This document shows positions 22,817 to 29,772 of a stretch of DNA of 29,772 nt, piece by piece. The notes beneath the pieces were generated by a model. The model did no database searches. It was not told the DNA's origin and worked only from the letters and a program-made list of their open reading frames with translations. This stretch comes from Oscillospiraceae bacterium (GTDB taxonomy: Bacteria; Bacillota_A; Clostridia; Oscillospirales; WRJC01), in assembly GCA_009785015.1 (NCBI GenBank), contig WQXD01000013.1, positions 1-29,772 on the forward strand, read 5' to 3'. How positions within the stretch are numbered: position 1 is the stretch's first letter; every line of letters starts with the position of its first letter. A program made the position numbers and the translations under genes.

Positions 22817-22874
22817 TAAATAATCCGTAATACGGCAAGCGTATATTCGATGTGATGCTATGGGCCAACCAACA

Positions 22875-24278
22875 TTAAAATCTGAAATATATAAACGGGT
22901 TATACGAACCGTTTATAAGCGAAGCGACGCTCATCGCGAGTGCGCAGATGCATGCCAAATCCACACAGACGCGTCCGGCGGAAAATGCCTCAAGCCGTGA
23001 TTTCAGCAGTTTAGATACCGGCATGCAGGCTGCAATCCCGATTACTGCCGCGGTTATTTGCGGAACAGTCAAAAGCTCCGCCCTGACTATAGCGGCGAAG
23101 TTTCCGCTGCCGTTGGCGAAAAACATGGACGAAAGTATCACGCCGGTTTGAGTCATGTCGTCGGCGCGGAATATCACCCAGCCGAGAATCACAAGAAACA
23201 TGGTGAAAACATGGTTTAACACGGGTATATTTTCGATTTTGCCGCGAAGCAGCAGACGCTCGGCCAACAGCACCAATCCGAAATAAACGCCCCATATCAC
23301 GAAGTTCCAGCTCGCGCCGTGCCAGAGTCCGGTCAAAAACCATACGACCATGACATTGCGCACCCAGCGCAGCTTTGACACCCTGTTGCCGCCCATCGAT
23401 ATATAGACATAGTCGCGGAAAAACGACGAAAGCGAAATATGCCACCTCCGCCAGAAGTCAGAAACGGATTTTGCTATGTAAGGATAATCAAAATTCTCGT
23501 TATAATGGAATCCCAACATACGCCCCAAACCGATAGCCATGTCCGAATAAGCCGAAAAGTCAAAATATATCTGCAGCGTATATGCCAGCATCGCTGTCCA
23601 CGCGCCCAGCGCGCCGTATGCGGCGACTCCGCCACCTAAAAGCCCGTCGCACAGCGACGCCATGCTGTTGGCTATGAGAACTTTCTTTGCAAGGCCGACG
23701 ATAACGCGCCTCATTCCCGCGGCGAAATCATCTATATTTTCTTTCCTGCCGACAATTTCGGTTTCTATGGTCGAATAGCGCACGATAGGCCCCGCGACAA
23801 GCTGCGGGAACATTGAAACGTACATCAGAAGATACATAAAATTGCGCTGCGCTTTTATTTTTCCGCGGTAAACGTCGATAGTATACGACATTGTCTGAAA
23901 AGTATAAAAAGATATTCCGATAGGCAAGGCTATCGCCGGAACAGGCAGGCGCAAGCCTATTATCAGGTTAATATTGCTCACGATAAAACCGCTGTATTTA
24001 TAAACGGCGAGTATAGCTAAATTTAAAACCAACGACACCAGCAGGAGCAGTTTCCGCTTTTTCGCGCTGCTGCTTTTTTCAATCAGGTTTGATACAACAT
24101 AATCCAACAGCGTGCTGAATACGAGCAGAACTACCCAGACCGGCTCGCCCCACGCGTAAAAAATCAGGGACGCCATCGGCAGGATAACATTGCGCCAAGA
24201 GCGCTTCCTGCACAGAAAATACGCCGCAAAAAATAACGGCAGGAAACAAAACAGAAACGGCAGGCTTGAAAATTGCAT
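22875..24278 (-). CDS. MBOAT-family O-acyltransferase (AlgI/DltB-like)
   Basis: The 467-residue membrane protein has about 11 hydrophobic segments and the MBOAT signatures: FCFLPLFFAAYFLCRKR, LPIGISFYTFQTMSYTIDVYRG, FPQLVAGPIVRY, LQIYFDFSAYSDMAIGLGRM, SDFWRRWHISLSSFFRDYVY and the catalytic-His motif FLTGLWHGASWNFVIWG. Such proteins pass acyl (usually acetyl) groups across the membrane to extracellular polysaccharides. The start ATG 24278 follows the DHHW stop codon with no gap, and the RBS (GGGGGGA) lies inside that gene, so expression is coupled. With the DHHW partner it forms an AlgI/AlgJ-type O-acetylation module; the target glycan is not visible. Confidence 0.92.
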   Translation of the reverse strand: MQFSSLPFLFCFLPLFFAAYFLCRKRSWRNVILPMASLIFYAWGEPVWVVLLVFSTLLDYVVSNLIEKSSSAKKRKLLLLVSLVLNLAILAVYKYSGFIVSNINLIIGLRLPVPAIALPIGISFYTFQTMSYTIDVYRGKIKAQRNFMYLLMYVSMFPQLVAGPIVRYSTIETEIVGRKENIDDFAAGMRRVIVGLAKKVLIANSMASLCDGLLGGGVAAYGALGAWTAMLAYTLQIYFDFSAYSDMAIGLGRMLGFHYNENFDYPYIAKSVSDFWRRWHISLSSFFRDYVYISMGGNRVSKLRWVRNVMVVWFLTGLWHGASWNFVIWGVYFGLVLLAERLLLRGKIENIPVLNHVFTMFLVILGWVIFRADDMTQTGVILSSMFFANGSGNFAAIVRAELLTVPQITAAVIGIAACMPVSKLLKSRLEAFSAGRVCVDLACICALAMSVASLINGSYNPFIYFRF

Positions 24279-25667
24279 TTATCTGTCCCCCCGTGTTCTG
24301 AATCTGCTGAAATCGCAGTCATTATACATATTAAACATCAGGCGGTCGGAAAATATTAAAAACAAAACATCCGTGATTTTATGCTCTTTCATATATTCTT
24401 CCAAATCAACCGGCGACGCTTCCCACGGGTACAGCATATAAGTCTCGTCAAAATGAGCGGCTATCAGCCTCGCTATACTGTACGTCATGGAATCGCCTAT
24501 CCAAAGCAGATTCTTTCCGGTTTTGTTTTCGGGGTAAGAAACCCGGTACTGCTGACCGTGATAATGATTATAATGCCCGAAATATGTATCTTTGGGAAAA
24601 CGCCCTCTCACAAAATATTCATGATGCCTGTATTCATAAGATCTGCCGTTTGCGTCTGACATTTTATGCGGCGGAAGGTTCATAGATTCTATATCCAAAA
24701 CCGTGAAATCCACATAAAGCGCGGAATATGCGGTGAGCGCGCTGTAATAGCCGCGCCATTGCACTCCTTCTGCCGTTATAATATTGCCCATGGGGTACGG
24801 ATCGCCTATATTTTGGCGCTTCTCCCTCATCATGTTTATAACGTCGACATAGCCGTCATAAGTGCCCTCCGGCGACCAGTGATGATCCGTCCTGTATATT
24901 TTTTTTACGGATTTTTCAACAGTGCTCAAATCAAGCCAGCGAAAACTTATATCAGGATTGAGCTGCAGCCTGAAATAATCCCTGAATTGCCGCGTGGAAT
25001 ACGTGCCTTTTACGATTTCGGCAAAATAATCGAAATCCTGCATTCTTGAAACATTGTACACGTAAACATCGGCGTTCTCGCGCATAGCAGCCTCGCCGAT
25101 CCTGTTTATCGCGGCTGCCTGAGCAGTGGCGCGGTCTTTCAGGGCATCCTGACCGAGGTTTACTGCGCCCTCGATAAAATCGCCCGGCGTGATAAAATAA
25201 TAATCATGATTATTGGCGTCCGAACCTATTTTTACGCTCTTGTATATCGAAGCGTCGAAAGGCTCGGGTTCTTCTTCCCATTCTTCGGATATAATTTCAA
25301 GGTCGGAATCCTGATATTCGGCTTCGGGCGCCGGCGCGCCGACGGCTCTGAGCAGAAGCTCCTGCGAACTGCGCTCCATATCCCTTATAAAACCGACTAA
25401 ATTCATGTAAAACGGCATGTTATTGGTATACACGTTCTCAATTTCCGCCTTTCCTTTTTCAATTTTGTTGAGCACAGCAGACAGCGGAACATTCTCGGCG
25501 TATTCCCGTTCAGGCTGTTTCGTGCTCGCCGCAGCGGGAAGCTGTATTGCGCCGGTTTCGTTTAAGAGCCACAGCAACGGGCAATATACGCACAACACAG
25601 CAAATACGGCGCATATCAATATGCAAAATATTTTGTTTCTCGATAAATTAAATTTTGTGTTTTTCAA
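24279..25667 (-). CDS. DHHW-family protein, AlgJ/AlgX-like partner of the MBOAT acyltransferase
   Basis: The start is a TTG at 25667 preceded by GGGAG eight bases upstream. The 462-residue protein has an N-terminal membrane anchor (KIFCILICAVFAVLCVYCPL), so the bulk is extracytoplasmic. The name motif RTDHHWSPEGTYDGY and the SGNH-like nucleophile segment LLWIGDSMTYSI are both present. DHHW and AlgJ/AlgX proteins accept acyl groups from the MBOAT partner and transfer them to an exported polysaccharide. The gene abuts the MBOAT gene directly. A perfect hairpin lies between its start and the malectin gene upstream. I am confident of the family; the substrate is unknown. Confidence 0.9.
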   Translation of the reverse strand: MKNTKFNLSRNKIFCILICAVFAVLCVYCPLLWLLNETGAIQLPAAASTKQPEREYAENVPLSAVLNKIEKGKAEIENVYTNNMPFYMNLVGFIRDMERSSQELLLRAVGAPAPEAEYQDSDLEIISEEWEEEPEPFDASIYKSVKIGSDANNHDYYFITPGDFIEGAVNLGQDALKDRATAQAAAINRIGEAAMRENADVYVYNVSRMQDFDYFAEIVKGTYSTRQFRDYFRLQLNPDISFRWLDLSTVEKSVKKIYRTDHHWSPEGTYDGYVDVINMMREKRQNIGDPYPMGNIITAEGVQWRGYYSALTAYSALYVDFTVLDIESMNLPPHKMSDANGRSYEYRHHEYFVRGRFPKDTYFGHYNHYHGQQYRVSYPENKTGKNLLWIGDSMTYSIARLIAAHFDETYMLYPWEASPVDLEEYMKEHKITDVLFLIFSDRLMFNMYNDCDFSRFRTRGDR

Positions 25668-25684
25668 AGTTTATACTCCCGTCT

Positions 25685-25725
25685 AAAAAGTGGAGACTCA
25701 CTTCAGCTTATCTTCTCCACTTTTT
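25685..25725 (-). terminator. Strong hairpin with flanking A/T runs between malectin and DHHW genes
   Basis: AAAAAGTGGAGA (25685-25696) pairs perfectly over 12 bases with TCTCCACTTTTT (25714-25725) around a 17-base loop, 28 bases beyond the malectin gene's stop on the minus strand. It ends in a T run and should terminate that transcript. Because the DHHW start codon is only 18 bases further on, it could also act as an attenuator controlling the MBOAT pair. Confidence 0.75.
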
Positions 25726-25753
25726 AGTATAACAGCATATATTGCCGCGCTTG

Positions 25754-26458
25754 TTATTTTTTGTCGATAACAAGAACGTTGACCATAGAGTTTGTGTCTT
25801 GGGTGTCTTCGTTATAATCGAAATCGATTTTTATAAACCCGTCGCTGACCGTCACCGGTATCTCAACAAAATGCCCGGTATTTTTTTCAATGCCGTCAGG
25901 CCACGAAGCAAACGCTTCAATCGCGAGCGACCCGTTCACCGTAACGTCAAAAATACGATCGTAACGGTTGGCGGACCAGTTTTCAGCGTAGTATAACGTA
26001 ATCAAATAATCGCCGTTCGGTACTTTAAACGTATAATTGAACCATGTGCCGTAACGGACGGACTGCAGGCCGGTAGGAAATCCGAAATCGTTGGCGATTT
26101 CATCGCTGACACCTGTTTCAAGACCGTCGGTATAGCCCCAGCTTGTCCGGAAGTATTCCTGGTCCGCGTGCAAGCCTTCCACTGCTTCTTCACTGCCGCA
26201 GTTTACTGCGAATCTGCCGTTTGCGTCAAAAGTTATGTCCGGAATTTCAGGCTCAGCCGTAGTTTCAGGCTCGGGCTTAGTTTCAGGTACAGGCGTACTT
26301 TCAGGCTCGGGCTTGCTGTCGCCGTTATTGTTGATTTCGTTGTTTTCACCGGCGTCGTTATCGCTTGCGCTTTTTTCATCGCCGCACGCGGACAGCGCCG
26401 CGGTAAAAAGCAATGCGCAGAGCAGCAGGCTGAGGATTATTTTCATTTTACTTTTCAT
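25754..26458 (-). CDS. Lipoprotein with malectin-like carbohydrate-binding domain
   Basis: ATG 26458 follows GGGAGAG at 9 bases. The 234-residue product has a lipoprotein signal (MKIILSLLLCALLFTAALSAC) and then an Asn/Asp-rich and Pro-Glu-Thr-rich linker built of PEPE-type repeats, which would hold the domain away from the membrane. The C-terminal 160 residues are malectin-like (CBM57 type): RFAVNCGS, DQEYFRTSWGYTDG, YGTWFNYTFKVPNGDYLITLYYAENW, RIFDVTVNG. Malectin domains bind di- or oligosaccharides. No catalytic domain is attached. It is probably a surface glycan-binding protein, monocistronic, between its own promoter and a terminator. Confidence 0.85.
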   Translation of the reverse strand: MKSKMKIILSLLLCALLFTAALSACGDEKSASDNDAGENNEINNNGDSKPEPESTPVPETKPEPETTAEPEIPDITFDANGRFAVNCGSEEAVEGLHADQEYFRTSWGYTDGLETGVSDEIANDFGFPTGLQSVRYGTWFNYTFKVPNGDYLITLYYAENWSANRYDRIFDVTVNGSLAIEAFASWPDGIEKNTGHFVEIPVTVSDGFIKIDFDYNEDTQDTNSMVNVLVIDKK

Positions 26459-26526
26459 TGTTTTACTCTCCCTTTTAAAATTATGTGGTTTTTTCATATC
26501 AGGCCATTCTTTTTTGTTTCATACGA

Positions 26527-26555
26527 ATTATACCATACTTTAAAAAATATTTCAA
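26527..26555 (-). promoter_or_regulatory. Promoter of the malectin lipoprotein gene
   Basis: On the minus strand TTGAAA (26555-26550) and TATAAT (26532-26527) are separated by 17 bases, about 70 bases before the start codon. Confidence 0.85.
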
Positions 26556-26628
26556 TAATATTTTGTAAAATTCGCGAAAGAATTTTAATGTCAATTAATG
26601 AACCATGTTTCTGTGATGTGACGAACTG

Positions 26629-28239
26629 CTAAAGATTCATCTCCCATGCTTTCAAAGAAGTTATGGTCACGTTGCCGTCAAAACAGCATATGCCGAATTT
26701 TCCGGTAAAATTTTCCGGCATAAGATATGTCTGAACATAATACCCGTCGATATACAGCACGAAATAATCGCATCGCGCCAGCAGCTTGAACGAGTGCGTT
26801 TTCCCGTGCCTTATACCGCACATCGACGCGTGTCCGAGCGGGCCTGCCGTATCGTCATAATCAAACTCTGATGTTCCCTGAAGAATGCCGCTGCGTCCCC
26901 CGACAAGCCCCGACGCTGTGTAACGGTAAGGGTCGTTGTCGGTGATTTTACAGTCTGCATACCGCAGCGTACCGCATCTCGTCACTCCGAGAGTATCGGC
27001 GATTATCGCCGTGCCGGCATTTTTGGCATTTTCAAAGTAGAATCCAAACGAAGCCGAATGATGATGAGTCGCGATATGCGTCCGGCTTTCCGATGCGCAA
27101 AATTGCCCCTCTATGAAAAATCCCTTTTTCGAATCAAAATCTTCGCCTGTCATCGCAATCACGCCGTCGCGGGAAGCGGAGATTTCCAGCCCGCCGGGCA
27201 GTATTTTCAGACTGTCTCTGTGAGATTTTATTTTTTCGGCGGGATGCGCCATTTTAAATGCGTTTAATTCTATTTCCCTGCCTTTTGCTTTTTCCGTTTG
27301 TTCCCAATACCCAAACCTGATATGGCCGTTTTCATATATTATTTTTTTCAGATCGCCTATGGCAAAGGAACCGGAAGGGATGTCGGGGTCCGTGTCACGG
27401 CTGAGCCAAAGCGCGGCGAGCATTCCGCCGGGATGACTGACGCTGTGCCCCAACCATGTGACGGCTCTCCGCGAAGTGCCGCTCAGCCTGTATTTTTCGG
27501 CGTCGGGGTAAAAGGGCCCTCGGGGCGATTTTCCCCTGAATGTGAACAACGAATATCCGTAGCTGTCCATATAAAGGCGCCCGGACATCGACAGAAAATA
27601 ATAATCCCCTATTTTTTCCACAAAGTTGAGTTCCATGTGCTGCGAGGGGATATCCTGCCAGATTATTTCGATTGGAGGCAGTACGCTCCACGATATTCCG
27701 TCATAGCTCTTCATAAAGCCGCAGCCGGGTTCCCCGATTTCGTCTTTTGTTTCCGAAGAAATATAGCCGTAATACACATCTTTGCCGTCTTCTTCGGTAT
27801 CTTTTATGATGTGGACCTCATCCCAGCGCTCATGATAATAACGGCGGTCGGGGGCCACGTCGAATTCATCTCCCATGTGTTCAAAGCTGATAAAGTCTTT
27901 TGTGCGGTAAACCTTGAAATGCACGCCTTTTTTTGCATTTGAGCAGGTCGGGTAGTAATAAAACCATTCCCCTATTTTTTTTATTCCGAACCCCGCGTGG
28001 GCCCCCTGTACCGGCACGGCGTTGCGGCTGATGAATTCCCAGTGCACGCCGTCTTCCGAGCGGGCCGCGTCGAGGGCAATCGCATACCCGGTGGGATTAT
28101 CCTCTCCTTTTATTCCCGTGCCGAACAGCGCGTAAAACACGCCGTCTTCATATATCGTGTAATTTTCCCACGCTTTTTTTATGACGTTCTCAGATCTGCC
28201 CGAAAACGTCATATTCTCATTGACAGGCGAAACAAACAT
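26629..28239 (-). CDS. Five-bladed beta-propeller glycosidase-like protein (GH43/GH32 clan type)
   Basis: ATG 28239 lies 6 bases after GGAGG. The 536-residue chain lacks a signal peptide. Residues 1 to about 310 show propeller-type repeats: WENYTIYEDGVFYALFGTG, AARSEDGVHWEFISRN, RTKDFISFEHMGDEF, WDEVHIIKD and KSYDGISWSVLPP. Acidic residues in WDEVHI and QHMELNF are candidates for the catalytic pair. The C-terminal 190 residues form a jelly-roll-like domain ending in GKFGICCFDGNVTITSLKAW, as in GH32-type enzymes. I cannot place it firmly in one CAZy family. It follows the solute-binding protein gene by 38 bases in the same direction, so it probably acts on the sugar that protein captures. Confidence 0.7.
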   Translation of the reverse strand: MFVSPVNENMTFSGRSENVIKKAWENYTIYEDGVFYALFGTGIKGEDNPTGYAIALDAARSEDGVHWEFISRNAVPVQGAHAGFGIKKIGEWFYYYPTCSNAKKGVHFKVYRTKDFISFEHMGDEFDVAPDRRYYHERWDEVHIIKDTEEDGKDVYYGYISSETKDEIGEPGCGFMKSYDGISWSVLPPIEIIWQDIPSQHMELNFVEKIGDYYFLSMSGRLYMDSYGYSLFTFRGKSPRGPFYPDAEKYRLSGTSRRAVTWLGHSVSHPGGMLAALWLSRDTDPDIPSGSFAIGDLKKIIYENGHIRFGYWEQTEKAKGREIELNAFKMAHPAEKIKSHRDSLKILPGGLEISASRDGVIAMTGEDFDSKKGFFIEGQFCASESRTHIATHHHSASFGFYFENAKNAGTAIIADTLGVTRCGTLRYADCKITDNDPYRYTASGLVGGRSGILQGTSEFDYDDTAGPLGHASMCGIRHGKTHSFKLLARCDYFVLYIDGYYVQTYLMPENFTGKFGICCFDGNVTITSLKAWEMNL

Positions 28240-28277
28240 AAAAATCCTCCGTTTTTATTTTTCAATCATTTAGGCGC

Positions 28278-29666
28278 TCAGTCTTCAATCCGGTTATACG
28301 AATCGATAAGGCTTGCTATGTCCTTTTGGGCCCTGTCCAAATTTTTTTCGTAAGTCGCCTGCAGGTTTTCCGGAGCGTCCCGGGATATGAGAGATGTAGT
28401 TATATCGCTCATACCGCCTATATTGAACAGGTAACCAAAATCGTAACGGACGCTGTTCCAAATAATATCGAGCATTTCCGCCGATTCATCGTCGCGCGAA
28501 TATTTTGATACAAGGGCAACCTCATTGAATGCGGGAGTGAGGTATTTCTGCCCGTAATATCCGAGAGCTTCGATTATATTTCCCGTGCGTTCCTCATCCG
28601 GAATTATATTGGGCATTGTGAGCGCCGTTCCGTTTGAGGCTATATGCGTGTAATAATTTTTTTGTTCTTCGTTGTATTTCGGAGTGGGAAGAATACCGAA
28701 ATCGGTTTCCATGTGCCTGAGATTTATTATATGGGTTACGATTTCCCCGTAAAATAAGCCGTGGTTCTCCGCAAACATATTTTCCGCCTGTTCCCATGAC
28801 TTGACTTTGTAAAAGGTGAGATTTTCCCTGTTGAATATTTCGTTTATTTTATCAATTGCGTTTTGCGAATGTTCGCTCATAAGCGCCAAATCAAGTTCTC
28901 CCGCGCTGTTTTTTTCGATCACTTTAAGGCCCGCGGCATAGAAAAAATTTTTTCCGCCTTCCGTCGTGGTGATCAATCCGTAACGGTCTTCTTCGTTGAA
29001 AATTCCGTCTCCGTTCATATCATGGACGGCCGCTTTGCCCATTTCCGCCATTTTGTCGAATGTCCATCTGCCGTTTTTAACCAGTTCATAAGGCGATTCG
29101 AGATTTAAATCCTGCAGCAATTTTTTATTGAAAAGCACTATCCATATGTTGTCGTTATCGCGCACATTCATGTCGCCGGTCATAAAATAAATATTTCCGT
29201 TCAGCGACAAATCATTGTATATGTTCCGGTCCCACCATGAATTTTTTATATCAATCCCTCGTATGTCCGTGAAACTGCGCAAAAATCCCTCCCTGCCGAG
29301 GCGCGCGCTGTCGGCCATGCTTGCAAGGACGAGATCATACGCGTGATCGTTTGCGTTATATGACTTTGTCACCATGCCATATATATCGCCGGTAGTCAGT
29401 ATTCCCGTGATTTTTACATTATATAATTCTTCGACGGCAAGGTTGCGCCGGTATACGGCGTCATATATCGGGTCGCTTTGAGATTCGTCAAAATCCACTT
29501 CCATTCTGTCCCAATTATTGTCGCGGGCAAGTATCCGAAATTCAAAACCGCCGTAATCATTTTCGGGGAAATTATGCTCGGTTGTTTCTTCGGGAACAGG
29601 CGCAGAAGTTTGACCATCGGAAATGTCGGTTTCCAAATCCGGCGCGCATGAAACAAGCAAAACCAA
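28278..29666 (-). CDS. Extracellular sugar ABC transporter solute-binding lipoprotein, damaged 5' end
   Basis: The 462-residue frame is a COG1653-type solute-binding protein: GGFEFRILARDNNWD, YDLVLASMADSARL, IVLFNKKLLQDLNL, NGRWTFDKMAEMGKAAVHD, then an EF-hand-like DMNGDGIFNEEDRYGL and ILPTPKYNEEQKNYYTHIAS. Only a stub of a lipoprotein signal remains (VLLVSCAP): an in-frame TGA lies 8 codons before the presumed lipid-modified Cys. The only start between them is a TTG at 29666, with no RBS and no charged N-region. A nearby ATG (29676) is in another frame. The gene may be frameshifted, 5'-truncated or read from an unseen start. No permease genes are in the window. It is upstream of the propeller glycosidase-like gene in one operon. 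Confidence 0.8.
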   Translation of the reverse strand: MVLLVSCAPDLETDISDGQTSAPVPEETTEHNFPENDYGGFEFRILARDNNWDRMEVDFDESQSDPIYDAVYRRNLAVEELYNVKITGILTTGDIYGMVTKSYNANDHAYDLVLASMADSARLGREGFLRSFTDIRGIDIKNSWWDRNIYNDLSLNGNIYFMTGDMNVRDNDNIWIVLFNKKLLQDLNLESPYELVKNGRWTFDKMAEMGKAAVHDMNGDGIFNEEDRYGLITTTEGGKNFFYAAGLKVIEKNSAGELDLALMSEHSQNAIDKINEIFNRENLTFYKVKSWEQAENMFAENHGLFYGEIVTHIINLRHMETDFGILPTPKYNEEQKNYYTHIASNGTALTMPNIIPDEERTGNIIEALGYYGQKYLTPAFNEVALVSKYSRDDESAEMLDIIWNSVRYDFGYLFNIGGMSDITTSLISRDAPENLQATYEKNLDRAQKDIASLIDSYNRIED

Positions 29667-29703
29667 AAGGGCTCATCCGCAAAAAGCCGTTGATAAAAAA
29701 GTG

Positions 29704-29732
29704 TTGACAAAGGCCAAAAAAGATGATACAAT
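29704..29732 (+). promoter_or_regulatory. Promoter of the gene beginning at the right edge
   Basis: TTGACA (29704-29709), 17-base spacer, TACAAT (29727-29732). It faces out of the window, divergent from the solute-binding protein gene. Confidence 0.85.
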
Positions 29733-29767
29733 TAGACTAATACAAAACAAATGGAAGGCAGAAAAAA

Positions 29768-29772
29768 ATGAG
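29768..29772 (+). CDS. Start of a gene cut by the right edge
   Basis: An ATG at 29768 follows GGAAGG (29753-29758) at 9 bases and lies 35 bases after a consensus promoter, so a plus-strand gene begins here. Only five bases are inside the window, so the product cannot be named. Confidence 0.6.

Noticed and set aside
22817..22874. Short inverted repeats (CCGT/ACGG, ATACG/CGTAT) between convergent kimA-like and MBOAT genes
   Set aside because: Stems of only 4-5 pairs without a T run; not convincing as a terminator.
26220..26330. Repeated TTTCAGG/GGCTCGGG units
   Set aside because: Explained by the Pro-Glu-Thr linker of the malectin lipoprotein; not a CRISPR or independent repeat array.
27298..27942. 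214-codon plus-strand open frame
   Set aside because: Antisense to the propeller glycosidase-like gene; no RBS or domain.

Overview
The window looks like a chromosome segment of an anaerobic Bacillota, most likely an uncultured clostridial lineage. This is inferred from AGGAGG-type ribosome binding sites, consensus TTGACA-17-TATAAT promoters, lipoproteins with Gram-positive lipoboxes, a KimA-type potassium transporter and a dense set of plant-polysaccharide glycosidases. No rRNA, tRNA, CRISPR array or complete insertion sequence was seen.

Layout. (1) 1-1293: 3' part of a DUF5605/DUF4038-type glycosidase that runs off the left edge. (2) 1378-1862: a small unknown protein and a truncated retropepsin-like aspartic protease. 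(3) 1855-8706: five tightly coupled plus-strand genes forming an unusual restriction-modification-like defence operon. They are a short methylase-like protein without its catalytic motif, an Eco57I-like N6-adenine methylase, a DUF488 protein, an unknown 280-residue protein, and a GIY-YIG/T5orf172-type nuclease fused to an SF2 helicase. Just after it, at 8754-8843, lies a decayed copy of the 3' end of the DUF5605 gene, so the island sits between two related sequence remnants. (4) 8887-10592, minus: a ZnuA-like metal-binding lipoprotein and an unknown lipoprotein. (5) 10741-14565, minus: two WYL-domain regulators and a DUF2828 (TROVE/Ro60-like plus vWA) protein. The WYL-DUF2828 gap holds an extended -10 promoter and two tandem end-paired RNA hairpins, the arrangement expected of Y-RNA-like partners of a Ro-type protein. 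(6) 14652-20881, plus: a glycosidase operon with GH127, GH36-like, a GH36 N-terminal fragment and GH39-like genes, driven by a consensus promoter. (7) 20984-22816: KimA-like potassium transporter with its own promoter, whose -35 box contains the stop codon of the preceding gene. (8) 22875-25667, minus: an MBOAT/DHHW pair for O-acylation of an exported glycan. (9) 25754-26458, minus: a malectin-domain lipoprotein. (10) 28239-26629 and 29666-28278, minus: a beta-propeller glycosidase-like protein and a sugar ABC solute-binding lipoprotein whose 5' end looks damaged. At the right edge a plus-strand promoter, RBS and start codon begin another gene.

The glycosidases suggest use of arabinose-, galactose- and xylose-containing plant glycans, with the solute-binding protein and malectin lipoprotein handling capture at the surface. 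The two accessory systems that most deserve attention are the five-gene GIY-YIG-helicase/methylase island and the DUF2828-WYL locus with its putative small RNAs.
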